A stretch of 64,000 nt of DNA. Origin: Scylla paramamosain. Its lineage: Eukaryota; Arthropoda; Malacostraca; Decapoda; Portunidae. Positions 20,839 through 31,231 of this stretch are shown piece after piece. A program made the translations under genes and the position numbers. The stretch's first letter is position 1. Every line of letters begins with the position of its first letter. The stretch lies in NCBI RefSeq assembly GCF_035594125.1, contig NC_087158.1, positions 8,682,678-8,746,677 on the forward strand, written 5' to 3'. Under the pieces are notes generated by a model. That model was not told the DNA's origin and ran no database searches. It worked only from the letters and a program-made list of their open reading frames with translations.

Positions 20839-21412
20839 AACTGTTGTGCACGCCCCTTCCGACCTTCAGGCGCCGTCAGGTACACACTTATCACTCCAGC
20901 AGCCCAAGGCGGTCAGCACACAACAGGAATCCACCACTGCTGTCGTGGTCGGTTCATTTGGCTAGTGGGGGCGAGGCACCAACACATGACACCCGTCTGG
21001 ACTGAACAGAATACTGAGAGGAGGAAATGGCAACAAAACAGTCTCACTAGCACTACTGCCTATTGCCCAAACAAAGCAGTACGACACTAGGCACACTAAC
21101 ATGATACAGTACAAGTAAGGATCGCACCTCACCGGCCTCACCCAACAAAGTGTCTATATCGCTAGGTAGCGCGTCCCACCTCAAAGAACAGCAGCACTGC
21201 ACAAAACCACACTACAGTCACAGCGTAGCATAGCTGTCTCTTCTGGTGGTCCACGCCATAATAGACCACGCAGGTGTCACACACGCACACACACACACAC
21301 CTCAGTATCAGGTACTCACTGTCTTAGACTGCCAGGGCACACAAGTCCTCACAGCATACCCCGGGGCGCAGTCACGTAGTGGCGGCGGCGGGCGACTAAC
21401 GTTGTAGACTAA

Positions 21413-21453
21413 GGCCTTGTTCACACGAAGCGACTTTGGAGGCGCGACTCTGG
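21413..21453 (+). repeat. Harbinger left terminal inverted repeat
   Basis: Pairs with 25095-25135; preceded by TAA. A further subterminal region (21454-21620) repeats GCGACT-type motifs, possible transposase binding sites. Confidence 0.9.
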
Positions 21454-21804
21454 AAGCGCGACTGCAAAGTCAATGGAAGTCCATTGAAGTGTTCACACGT
21501 GGTCGCTTGTCGCTGGGCTGGAAGCGCGACTCGAGATATCGCTCGGTGAAACGCGACTCCTGAGCGACTCGAGTTACATGTGTTTCTGTGAGGCCGTACA
21601 CACGAGGCGACAGCTTCCCGGGTTTTCATGACTATTCACGCCTCATTGGCTGGGTGGGGTGAGACGATGGCCAATGAGAGAGCAATTTTTGCTTTGCTCC
21701 ATGTGGAGACGGAGCGCGGCTGCTGACTGCTGGGAGGGGGAGGGAAGGGAACATCCGAACAAGGGCTTGGAGGGGAGAGTGAGCCACGCGGCACGCACGA
21801 CAGG

Positions 21805-21989
21805 ATGACTGACCAGGGGGCTGCTGACCGCTTTGACACAGAACTTCTTATTGATGAAACAGAAAAATGTGCACCCATTTGGGATATGGCATATGCCGAT
21901 TACAAGGGCAGGGTGGTCAAAAAGAGATGTTGGGAGGAAATAGTGGATAAATTCTGTAGTGGAAACACACAGGAAAAAAAAAAATGTAG
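21805..21989 (+). pseudogene. Harbinger MADF-domain protein, exon 1
   Basis: Starts at ATG 21805 (MTDQGAADRFDTELLIDE). The MADF (Myb/SANT-like) pattern follows: LIDETEKCAPIWDMAYADYK and WEEIVDKF. It ends at AATGTAG|GTGAGT, a good splice donor. An 11-A run (21973-21983) precedes the donor, and joining to the next MADF exon is out of frame by one nucleotide, pointing to a slippage indel in that run. In the family this protein helps bring the transposase to DNA and into the nucleus. Confidence 0.75.
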
Positions 21990-22278
21990 GTGAGTGAACT
22001 GAATACTTTATTAACCAATGTTATTCTGCATCTTGCATTATTTTCTAGACTACAAAAGCTAGTGGATTGTGAACAACACATTATATACATGTTATGACTA
22101 ATGTCACCTTGCATTTCACATTATTTCTAGCCTAATGAGAGTGTAGGCGAATGAGATGAGCAGCATTTTGCATCTTGAATTTTGTTAATTAATCCCATCC
22201 TGCATCTTACATCCTGCTAATGGCTACATTATGTTTCACCTTTCTTCGAGCTTACCTTTCTATATCCTATTATTCTGC

Positions 22279-23139
22279 TATTCAACTCTACTGTCAGTGA
22301 TGAAGTATTCAGCATACTTGTCTTTAGCAGTGTTTGCAGACATATCTCCTCGTGGTACATTTCCTTCAAGTAGGCTTTCCAATGGTGCTTCAAAAAGCGT
22401 ATCTTCATATCTGTATCCATCTCTAGCCCTTACATAATTATGCAATATGCAACATGCTTCAACATATTTTCAGCAAATGTAATGTTAACATTAAGAGGCC
22501 TATGGAATATAAGCCACTTGTTAGCCAGTATGCCAAAGGTACATTCAATATACCGACGTGCCCTTGACAGTCTATAATTAAAGATTTTTTTCATGTAGGT
22601 CAGATGTCTTCCACTGTAGGGTCTCATGATGTGGTCCATAATGCCAAATGCCTCATCGCCAACAGTGACATGAGGCAAACACATATCAGTACCAGAAATA
22701 GGTTTTGCTTCTGGAATGTCAAGTGTATTTTCCATAAGCTTCTTGTACAGTGAGAAATCATGGAATACCGCTGCATCGCTGCTCTTTCCATAAGCACCAA
22801 TATCCACATAGATATATGAATAATTTGCATCACATATAGCCAGCAACACAATTGAGAAGAAGCTTTTATAGCTATAGTACAGAGAGCCTGCATCAGCAGG
22901 TTGGATTAATCTGATATGTTTACCATCAATTGCACCTATGCAATTAAGAAAATGTGCATATTTTTCAAAACCCTGTGCAACTTCTTGCCACCTCTTTTGT
23001 CAACACTGGCAAGCACACTGTCTTCAGTCTTTCCCAAATGACTGCACACACGTGCTGCAATACATATGAAATGGTAGATTTCCCAAGCCGGTATCCATAG
23101 TGTAAGTCTGCAATATAACAACCGGTGGCCAGGTACCTG
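22279..23139 (-). pseudogene. Harbinger DDE transposase, exon 2
   Basis: After a splice acceptor (TTTCAG, about 23140) the minus strand reads YLATGCYIADLHYGYRLGKS, then NCIGAIDGKHIRL (first Asp), DIGAYGKSSDAAVF, HVTVGDEAFGIM (second Asp) and ARRYIECTFGILANKWLIF (Glu). This is the DDE_Tnp_4/HARBI1 catalytic set. The C-terminus RDGYRYEDTLFEAP to a stop near 22279 is in another frame. One-nucleotide shifts near 23000 and 22440 break the frame. All three acidic residues survive, so the decay is recent. Confidence 0.85.
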
Positions 23140-23264
23140 AAATTATAGAGAAAATATTTGAGAAATTTATTGTGGAAAATAACTTAAAATTTTTTAACTT
23201 TTTTCCCTTAAAAACGCCTCAAGAAGGTATATATTTTCCACGTGCTTAAGCCATCTTATTAAAC

Positions 23265-23267
<3 letters not shown>

Positions 23268-23324
<57 letters not shown>
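23268..23324. repeat. (CA)n in the Harbinger middle
   Basis: About 28 CA units, directly upstream of the SINE. Confidence 0.97.
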
Positions 23325-23326
<2 letters not shown>

Positions 23327-23620
23327 AGTGGTGTAGTTGGTTGGCACGCCACGCTCACACAGCAGAGTATCCGAGGAGGAATCCTGGGGCGGCGGAGAGG
23401 CATCGCGAATCACTTTACGTGTAGCCCCTGTTCACCAACACAGCAAATTAGGTATTTGATGTAAGCTCAGAGTCATAGTCTCACTTTCCTGATGTGTGGG
23501 TGTGTGTAACTGGTCTCAGCACTACCCAAAGATAGCTTAGTACTAGCTCTGAGCTCATTGTAGGGCTGGGGAACCAGCAACGATGTGACACACACACACA
23601 CTTTTTTTTCCTCCTGAACT
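23325..23620 (+). mobile_element. tRNA-derived SINE of decapod type
   Basis: Begins with a tRNA-like head: an A box TGGTGTAGTTGGTTGGCAC and a weaker B-box region ending GGAATCCTGGGGCGG. The body TAGCCCCTGTTCACC...AAATTAGGTA...GATGTAAGCTCA, then TGTGTAACTGGTCTCAGC and AGCTCTGAGCTC, matches a repeat I associate with decapod genomes (from memory). It ends in an A-poor, T-rich zone at 23601-23650. It lies within the MADF gene intron. Confidence 0.5.
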
Positions 23621-23655
23621 AAAGTGTTAACCTTGCCTAACTTTTTTTTTCCAGC

Positions 23656-24404
23656 TGTGATTTTGCAAAAGAGATGGAAAAGTTTGAGAGACTGCTACTC
23701 AAGAGAGTTGAAGAAGCATAAGACTATTCCATCCAGATCAAAAGCTAGACATGCCACCTAGGAGATTGAACTTTTTAGAAAATTCCATCTCAGGAAAAGA
23801 AACCACTAGTAATCTTGAGAGGAATACAGATGAGGCACTGTGCGATGATGATGTTACAGCACAACGCGGTGCTACTGGAACTTCAACAAAGAAAAAAAAA
23901 TGAAGCTAAATCCAATTGGTAAGCATTTTGTTGACATTATGAAGAAAAGTTTACTGGAAAGACGAAAGGAGGAAGAGCAGCGGAATGATGATGACAAGCT
24001 ATTTTGTTTATCACTATACAAGAAACTTAAAAAGGTACCTGAAGACTCCCAGTTAAGGACCAAAATCGAAATATTAAACGTAATTCAGCGTGCACAGGCA
24101 TGTGTACCATCGCAGGCCATGTATGGAATCAACCATCTACCCTCATACAACCAACATTTCCACAAATCTCAGGACACACTAGTGACACATAGTTACATCC
24201 AACATTTGCATTGCAAGGTGCTACAAACTCTTTATCCACAACACATCCAATCCACCAGACACACTCCCAGCAATCATATCCTAGTACCTCAGGTTGCAGT
24301 AACAACACTTCAACACAAATTTTACTTGGTCATTCACCAACTCCTTCACCAGGTGTAAGCTCCGTCTCTGATACACAATCCGAATATCTGAATGTGTACG
24401 AGTA
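23656..24404 (+). pseudogene. Harbinger MADF/BESS protein, exon 2
   Basis: A pyrimidine tract ending CCAG lies at about 23643-23655. Then AVILQKRWKSLRDCYSRELK is the second half of the MADF domain. Stops follow near 23758. From 23902 a frame reads MKLNPIGKHFVDIMKKSL and then DDDKLFCLSLYKKLKKVPED, a BESS motif (Asp, then LSL, then Pro), used for protein-protein contact. The tail is Gln/Ser/Thr-rich to about 24404. At least two frame breaks are visible. Confidence 0.7.
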
Positions 24405-24682
24405 ATGACAGATTTGTGGTAAGTGCATTAGGTAAATGTTATGTGGATAATGATTTTTTTTTTCTCACAAGTTAATAGGAATCACAGATTTACTGTACAC
24501 ATAAAGAGTGGAATAACTTTAATAACGTTGCAATTAGGCATAGGTTATATTCTCCACGAGCCGGCACACACACTCTACATTTACACAAAAAAGCTTAGGT
24601 GAATGTTACGTGAATGCATTTTTTTTTCTTTTTTACCAGGTATGAGCCATTATGACTATTGTATACTTCAACAAAAGACTCA

Positions 24683-24880
24683 CCTCAGTATTATGACAAG
24701 TCTCTTCTGGCGAAATGCAGTCCCTCTTCATGGTGCTTGCTGAAGAGATGTAATTTCTGATTTCTGCAAGCAGCTCGTCGAATGTTTTGATGGACATTCT
24801 CAGGTAGTTAAAGAACTTTGGTTCATGTTCTCTTAATTTTGGGTAAAGGGTGCAGAACATACTATGGGTAAGCTTACCAT
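24683..24880 (-). pseudogene. Harbinger DDE transposase, exon 1
   Basis: The minus strand from about 24860 reads MFCTLYPKLREHEPKFFNYL, RMSIKTFDELLAEIRNYI and KRDCISPEE, the N-terminal region where Harbinger transposases have FxxYFRMSxxxFDxLL and ISPEERL. A donor GTGAGT (near 24683) follows. RLVIILR before the donor is in a different frame from the upstream part, so there is a one-base shift at about 24710. Exon 2 continues with YLATG. Confidence 0.75.
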
Positions 24881-25094
24881 GTAAAATAGGGTGAACCTGA
24901 TGTTGTCTCGATTTCTTTTTCCGCCTTTGTCAGCAACGATAAAGTATCCAGGTACACGCCGCTTCTTCTACGTCCATCACTACCAGACTGACACAGAGAG
25001 AGAGAGAGAGAAGGAAAAGGGGAGGGGGGAAGGGGGGGAGGTGGACGCGCAACTAGTGTCGCCGTGTGTGAACAGTCAACCCGCAGTCGCGCTG

Positions 25095-25135
25095 CCAGAA
25101 TCGCGCTTCCAAAGTCGCTTCATGTGAACAAGATC
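25095..25135 (-). repeat. Harbinger right terminal inverted repeat
   Basis: Reverse complement of 21413-21453 with about 5 mismatches; followed by TAA. Confidence 0.9.
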
Positions 25136-25194
25136 TAAGGCAAGGGGAGTAAACTGCAGACTGTCGGCACAGGTGTCGCGCAGGCGGGGAACGG

Positions 25195-25235
<41 letters not shown>

Positions 25236-25248
25236 CCGCCACAGCTCG

Positions 25249-25257
25249 TTATATAAT
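25249..25257 (-). promoter_or_regulatory. TATA box of the Gypsy LTR
   Basis: ATTATATAA on the minus strand in GC-rich context, upstream of a (GA)n tract (25197-25231), within the LTR. Confidence 0.5.
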
Positions 25258-25410
25258 GTCGGTCCCTCCGTGATTGGCTAGCACGCTGCTGCTCTCCCGA
25301 CCAATCAGCGTCCATGCCACTTCCGGTCTCTCCAAGCTGCCTCCGCTAGCAGCTCATACATCATTGCAAACGCCTGTCTTCACTACCCGGCGTCACCCGC
25401 CATCGCAACA

Positions 25411-25857
25411 ATATATTATGTATGTATGCATGTTTAATTTAAATGGGCAACAATGCGCATACAATTTTCTTTTGCTTGGAGGTCACTCCGAGATCATATT
25501 TATCCTTTGTTGTATTTGTTCTTTCTTCTGTGAGATTTACAAGGAGTATCGTTTCATAACTGCACTAATTTCTTTCACTCTTGAACCGGCAGGCATCCTC
25601 TCAATCCATCTTGAGAAGACAAGCAGCATGTTGGCCCGTCAAGGAGAGCGGCGCTTTGTTTACGTCCGCCATATTACTGACATGTCCGGAAATTTCATAT
25701 CGCTCTTAATAATACACAGAAATAGTGTAGAATTACTTAGAAATATTCAAGATTAATTCACAAACATAAACTACTACCAAAAGAACGACATCTTGTTAGA
25801 TTAGATTCAAAATAATGTTGCTACATTTAGAAAAGCCGCTACTTTAGCGGCATTTCT
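25411..25857. other. gene-free stretch
   Basis: Plus-strand frame 25274-25756 is open but has no known motif and starts in the LTR. Treated as non-coding. Confidence 0.4.
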
Positions 25858-25985
25858 ACTCCTAGGAGTAATTCTTACTTTGAAAATAAAAGTTGCTTTT
25901 AGGAGCAACTTCTAGGAGCAAAGTCGAAGATAAAAGCACTTCTAGGAGTGCTCCTAGGAGTACTCCTAGGAGTCTTTATTAATAC
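25858..25985. repeat. cluster of CTCCTAGGAG palindromes
   Basis: ACTCCTAGGAGT at 25858-25869 and 25962-25973, CTCCTAGGAG at 25951-25960, and half sites TCTAGGAG near 25911 and 25941. It ends TATTAATACGGCCCTT, similar to DNA-transposon termini. Possibly the end of a MITE whose other end is not visible. Confidence 0.6.
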
Positions 25986-27072
25986 GGCCCTTGGTGTTTG
26001 GCCGTTTTGGAGTCGGATTGACTAGGGAGCAATTGAGGTGGTTTTGGTGGTCGGGTGTGGTACGTTTGTTGGGTATAATCGCATGGATCAGACTGGCAAG
26101 CTTGATGACCTCTTGTCCGGGGCCCCTCTTCCCCGTGTTATGTCGTGTTGTTTCTCCCAGTTGGGGGTGGGGGGACGTTGTGAGTGATGTTGCTCGCTCA
26201 ATTCCTCCTTCCTGGGAGTGAGGAAATGTTGCAGCTGGAGCGAACGTTACGGCACCGCGTCGAGAGGCAACGCTGAGTGAGGCTGCCGGTGGTGATTTCT
26301 GGCTTTCCGCTCAAAACGCACTCTATGTTGCTGGGGGCTGCAGGTAGCCAAGCTATTATTAACTGTCAGGTGCTGGGCCCGAACAGTGTAGTGTTTGATG
26401 ATGGATGTCTGCTACCTCGAAGCGACAAGGTATAGGGAGAAGTGACAAGGTATATGAGAAGTGACTGCACACAGGAGCAGTTGCTGGTACCAGTGGGGCT
26501 GACCCAGGGACACGTTGGCCGGGTTCATGATGGAGCCGGTGTTTATTGTGTTGTGATGGCCACGTGCGGGAGTTCTTCTCAGTGAACGGGAATGGGTGAT
26601 GAGAACGGGAACGGGAATGAGTTCTTCTCAGTGAACGGGAATGGGTGGAGGAAAAAAGATGAGAGTCACGGGAGCAGTAGCAGCAGCCGCACCTGCTGGA
26701 GAAGATATACAGAAAGGATACCCTGCAAGAAAAAGCCTGCAAGACCGATGTAGCCGGGGAGACGTGTCTGGGCGGAGAACCAGAGGAAGAGAAGGAAGCG
26801 GTGGTTTGGGTATGGAGGGCCCAGATGGAGCCCTATTGTTGCTATTTGGTTTGCTAATTGTTCATACTGGTGTTCGTAACCTTTGTATTGTGATTCGTGC
26901 ACGCCCCCGTTTTAACTTTGATGTAAATTGCCCCGAGTATTTGTGTGTTGAGTTTGAATTTGTTGTCTTCCAAAATTTTCTCAAACTTTGTATATCTTCC
27001 GTTTTTTTTGTGTGTTTTTTTTTTTTTTTTTTGTTTGTTTATGGGAGGACGTGTTATCTGGGGTTAAGTATT

Positions 27073-27123
<51 letters not shown>

Positions 27124-27340
27124 CTGATGGGTCCTCGGGTCATCCACGCTGAGTTGAGTAGGCTGCCAGATTTATTTTTATTTCCCGCCCTTCCCGTTTG
27201 AGCACAGTGTTGGATGTGCTATCATTTCAAAGAATATAAAGTACAAACCAACATAATACAGTTAGATTTCCACTAGCTTCTTTAGATGAAGCAAGCAAAA
27301 TTGAGATGACTTTGTAGCCCGCAGCTCGTCTGTGGCAGGT
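25986..27340. other. unassigned stretch with (GA)n at 27077-27120
   Basis: Long open frames here (26641-27201 plus, 26359-26742 minus) are low-complexity and run over T and GA tracts. A 27-bp unit (TTCTTCTCAGTGAACGGGAA plus GGGTG) occurs twice near 26572-26646. The piece after (GA)n, GCTGATGGGTC...GTTGAGTAGGC (27121-27165), resembles 17197-17232 upstream of the Gmr1-like gag, so this may be a second, unrecognised end of that family. Confidence 0.3.
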
Positions 27341-27361
27341 GTGTGTGTGTGTGTGTGTGTT

Positions 27362-27401
<40 letters not shown>

Positions 27402-27424
27402 GGTGGTGCGCGCGCGCGCGCGAC
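27341..27424. repeat. (GT)n-(CA)n-(CG)n compound array
   Basis: GT repeats meet CA repeats at GTTGCACA, making an inverted repeat, followed by a GCGCGC tract. Hairpin- and Z-DNA-prone. Confidence 0.95.
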
Positions 27425-27955
27425 ACCACCCCGCCCCGCTCCTTTGTACCCTCCCTCTTCTCTGTCATGTGCAAGGGGTCTAAAGATCCAGGAGGGCGTT
27501 GTGCTTGTTAAACTTTGGTAATTTACCACACTGCCCTCTAACGCCAGGACAGGTAATTATTAGAAAACGGACGTTTTATGGTTGACTATCCCCATATATT
27601 ATTTATTCTCACTCATGGTTGAGTATTTCGTAAATATTTTTATTTCTTGTTATTTTATATAAAACATTAAATAACTCAAAGTTAATGATGAGGATACTTA
27701 CTTATAAACACATGAATTGTTGTTCATACATTATTCTGAGCTTGATATTCTGGAGAAAAAAAAAAAAAACATGCAAGACAAAACATGCACTAGTCATGCA
27801 GTTAATAATTCACATTCATAATTTCCATAAACATACTGCATCTCATTAAAACTGTTAGTTTAACATCCACAACACATGCACATTATCCTGAATTATATAA
27901 ATTTCCATTAATATCATATGCTAGAACGAAACACAGGAGGCATTTACATAGGGGA
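27425..27955. other. gene-free AT-rich stretch
   Basis: Nothing recognised. Leads into the minisatellite. Confidence 0.5.
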
Positions 27956-29180
27956 GGGAAATGCTGTAAGCATTCATTAATTCACATGAAGCAGAAAGCA
28001 GGGCAGACAGTAAAGGCTTAGTTGTACCACATGAAGCAGCAAGCAGTACAAAGCAAGACAGACAGTAAAGTTTTTTAGTTACATCACATGAAGAAGCAAG
28101 CAGAGCAGACAGACTTAGTTACATCACATCACATGAAGCAGGAAGCAGGACACATTTAAGGTTTGGTTACATCACATGAAGCAGCAAGCAGGACACATTA
28201 AATGGTTTAGTTACATCACATCACATGAAGCAACAAGCAGGACACATATTAAAGGTTTAGTTACATCACGTGGGGCAGACAGACTTACAGACTTAGTTAC
28301 ATCCCATCACATGAAGCAACAAGCTGGGCAGATATTTAAAGGTTTACTTATATCACATCACATGAGGCAGTATGCAGGATAGACAGTAAAAGCTTAGTTA
28401 CATCACATGAGACCGCATGTAGGGCAGACAGTAAAGGCTTAGTTACATCACATGAAGCAGCAAGCAGAGCAGACAGTAAAGGCTTACTTTCATCACATGA
28501 AACAGCAAGCAGAGCAGACAGATTTAGCTGCATCGCATTACATGAAGCAGCAAGCACGACAGATATTAAAAAGGCTTAGTTACATAACATAAGGCAGCAA
28601 GCAGAACAGACATACTTAGTTACATCACATCATATGAGGCAGCAAGCAGAGCAGACAGTATAAAGGCTTAGTTACATCACATAAGGAAGCATGCAGAACA
28701 GATAGTAAAGACTTAGTTTCATCACATGAAGCAGCAGGTAGAGCTGACATTTACATCACATCACATGAAGCAGCAAGCAGAGCAGACAGTAAAGGCTTAG
28801 TTACATCACATGAAGCAGCAAGCAGGGCAGGCAGTAAAGGCTTAGTTACATCACATGAGACAGCATGCAGGGCAGACAGTAAAGGCTTAGTAACATCACA
28901 TGAAGCAGCAAGCAAGGCAGGCAGTAAAGGCTTAGTTAAATCACATGAGGCAGAAAGCAGAGGAGACAGACTTACTTACATCACATCACATGAGGCAGCA
29001 AACTGAGCAGACACAGTAAAGGCTTCATTACATCACATGAGGCAGCAAGCAGAGCAGACAGACTTAGTTACATCACATCACATGAGGCAGCAAGCAGAGC
29101 AGACAGTAAAGGTTTAGTTACATCATATGAGGCAGCAAGCAGGGCAGACAATAAAGGCTTAGTTACATCACATGAAATTG
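27956..29180. repeat. 45-bp minisatellite, about 27 units
   Basis: The unit reads approximately TTACATCACATGAAGCAGCA, AGCAGRGCAGACAGTAAAGG, CTTAG. Units vary by substitutions and by 5-bp gains where CATCACA is doubled to CATCACATCACA, and some lack the AAAGG part. Because 45 is divisible by 3, the minus strand can read a 15-residue repeat (CDVTKPLLSALLAAS) over short distances, but stops and 5-bp shifts break it. Copies are more alike toward the right end. Confidence 0.92.
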
Positions 29181-29445
29181 TCTAAAATAAAAAAAGTAAA
29201 GCAAATGACTATACAAACCTGATTTGTTGCAGAATACTTTTTTCCTGTTAAAATAAAAATATTGATGTGTTCATTTTGCCAGCTTTTTTACTTTCATATT
29301 TCTATGTATTTAGTTTCTTCATTTGAGTAAGTAATACATTTTAAGCTTAATATATGTTAAATCATTATTTAATTTTTTTATTAAATGACTACTAACATAA
29401 TGCCAGAGGCTTTCTGAATTGTTGTTTTTTTCTAATTTCTTTAAT
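29181..29445. other. gene-free AT-rich stretch
   Basis: No features recognised; probably 3' flank of the P-type relic. Confidence 0.5.
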
Positions 29446-30890
29446 ATTAAACTTTTAGAAACTTCATTTTTTGATAATGCTTTATCACTTTAAGATGATT
29501 AATTATTGTTTCCCTGGTCAGAGTCAAACCACCAAATTGTGAGGATACCTTTGTTTCAGCTTTATATTGACTAAATATCTTGTAAGCACTACCAAAGTTT
29601 TCATCCACCAAAATCTGCTGGTAAGCGTCACAGTAACGAAGTTTTAAAAATTTCCAGCAGGTCCAGCCTACAATATATATGAGAGCATTCCTCTCAGCAA
29701 TGGCCATAAATTCTTGTCTTTCACTCAAGTCTTCAATGTCTGACTCATTATTCAAAATAGGGTGCAAGGGAAAATCTGGATGACAATTTGAGTCAATTTC
29801 TAAAAATTGTAATCATCTGCCTCACAATTTCCTGAGAGGGGACCATGCAGCAGGTCATTGCTCATAACTGCTTTGAAATTCTGCACAGTAGGATGATTAC
29901 AACTTCCAGATCTCCTCAAATTTCGCAAACAGATTTTCCAAACAGTCTTGATTCACTCGTCAAGTGAGAAGATACTTTACTTTAAAGATCTGAACATCTT
30001 GCTACAGAGATTTGAGTGCTGCTAAATTGCTTGGCCAACCATCAATACAGTGAATATGTACATGTTGTGGTGCACAGACTTCCCATTCCCATGACTTTAT
30101 ATAACCTGTAATGTCAGAAATAAAATGATGATGACATGATTCAGATGACATCCCCCTTTGAACTTCTTTCTTGCAGTCAAGACAATCAAACAATCTGTCC
30201 ACTTCATACACACAAATTCTGCTGTATAGCCTTAGGAAGCAAACCTGCATGGGTATAAATACCTACTGTCACAGTGCGACTCAAAACCTGTGTGGCAAGA
30301 TTTGACCCTCATTTTTTAAAAGCCATCATGACACACATAAATGTCTGTGGGTAAGTTTAGGAGCTAGTCTAATTTCTGACCATTATCAATCTTGAAAATT
30401 TTTGAAATATGGTCCCATGAAATAACTTTGTCCCAAATTTTAACAGCATACCTTAAAAGTGTATTCCTGAGGGTTTTCAAAAGATGAGGGGAGTCATAAA
30501 AGAAATGTATCCTCCCATCATTCCTTACAAAGGCAGTGTTACTCACAGACATGCCAAGAGCCTGAAACAAGGAATGATGCACACTATCTTGATCACAAAC
30601 TGTGAAAAGTGCTTGAAAGCCTGACTCGAACTTTTGTAATAGCTGTCTCATACAAATTATTTATTTTATCAATCCCTCCTAAAGAAAAGAAATTACCTCA
30701 TACCATTTTCCATTTTCTAACCAACCCTTTAACTATGAACACAAATGCATGGTTTGGTTGCTTCAGACTTTTGCCATGGTCTCCAAAATCTTTCCTACCA
30801 ATGATGGTATCAGAGGCCTGGTCAAGATGAAGAGATTCTTTGGTAGTCATTGCATCAAATGCAATGCCACAAAGAATCTCTGACTGTCAG
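29446..30890 (-). pseudogene. P-element/THAP9-type transposase, decayed
   Basis: Reading the minus strand from 30890: SDTIIGRKDFGDHGKSLKQP and NHAFVFIVKGLVRKWKM match the region before the RNase H-like core. Then come FTVCDQDSVHHSLFQALGM and HFFYDSPHLLKTLRNTLL, as in THAP9 and P transposase, where a CDQ...N and DxPHLxKxxRN pattern is conserved. KVISWDHISKIFKID follows. After breaks come RVNQDCLENLFAKF and RSGSCNHPTVQNFKAVM, the C-terminal QDxxENLFxxxR...NPTxxQF block. A final frame at 29767-29447 is probably the tail. Many stops and shifts are present. No THAP domain or terminal inverted repeats are recognised. Confidence 0.75.
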
Positions 30891-31120
30891 AGACTGTCAG
30901 AGCTTGTTTGCTCCAACCTACTTAAATGGAAATTTTCCCTAACCAAAGGTAAAACGCTACAACTGCTAGGGAGTGAAAAAAAAAAAAATAGAGCTTAAAA
31001 ACCTATATGCACAAGGACTATGGTAATATAAGGCCAGAGCAAACTTCCTCTCTTGCACCCCATATCTTCTGCCCTTCTTATTTCTTAAATCATTTAATAT
31101 CTGTCCTTTCATGAACTCCA
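30891..31120. other. gene-free stretch
   Basis: No coding motif; may hold the decayed 5' part of the P-type element. Confidence 0.4.
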
Positions 31121-31231
31121 TTTATTTATTTATTTTATTTTTTTATGAAGGAGTGACAACGGCCAAGGGCAACAAAAATTCAATACAATAAAAAGTTTCA
31201 TGGAGATGCCAGTCCCTGAATAAGGTCCAAA
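31121..31231 (-). mobile_element. Jockey family A copy 3, 3' tail
   Basis: On the minus strand CCCTTGGCCGTTGTCACTCC plus an A/ATAAA-rich tail matches the 3' ends of copies 1 and 2. It is separated from the body at 35984-40175 by the LTR element. The CAAA next to the LTR repeats on the other side. Confidence 0.85.

Larger units (their letters stand above)
21413..25135 (-). mobile_element. PIF/Harbinger DNA transposon, nearly complete
   Basis: 41-bp TIRs (21413-21453 and 25095-25135, about 5 mismatches, starting GGCCTTGTTCACACG and GATCTTGTTCACATG) are flanked by TAA on both sides (21410-21412 and 25136-25138). PIF/Harbinger elements duplicate a 3-bp TWA site and encode a DDE transposase plus a Myb/MADF-type DNA-binding protein. 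Both genes are present, transcribed in opposite directions. A SINE and a (CA)n array lie in the middle. Each gene carries small indels, so the copy is probably dead. Confidence 0.9.
20842..25410 (-). mobile_element. Gypsy 5' LTR split by a Harbinger transposon
   Basis: Reading the minus strand, the LTR begins TGTTGCGATGG at 25410 and ends CGTGCACAACA at 20842, a TGTTG...CAACA pair. Leaving out the Harbinger insertion (21413-25135) and one TAA gives an LTR of about 840 bp. A TATATAA box lies near 25249-25255 on the minus strand. The primer site and gag follow in the correct order. No second LTR is present because the element is cut at 20166. Confidence 0.65.

Noticed and set aside
26641..27201. 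186-codon plus-strand frame
   Set aside because: Runs through poly-T and (GA)n tracts, has no recognised motif and no splice support.
27956..29180. CRISPR-like look of regularly spaced repeats
   Set aside because: The units are contiguous 45-bp tandem copies without unique spacers, and the genome is eukaryotic. It is a minisatellite.
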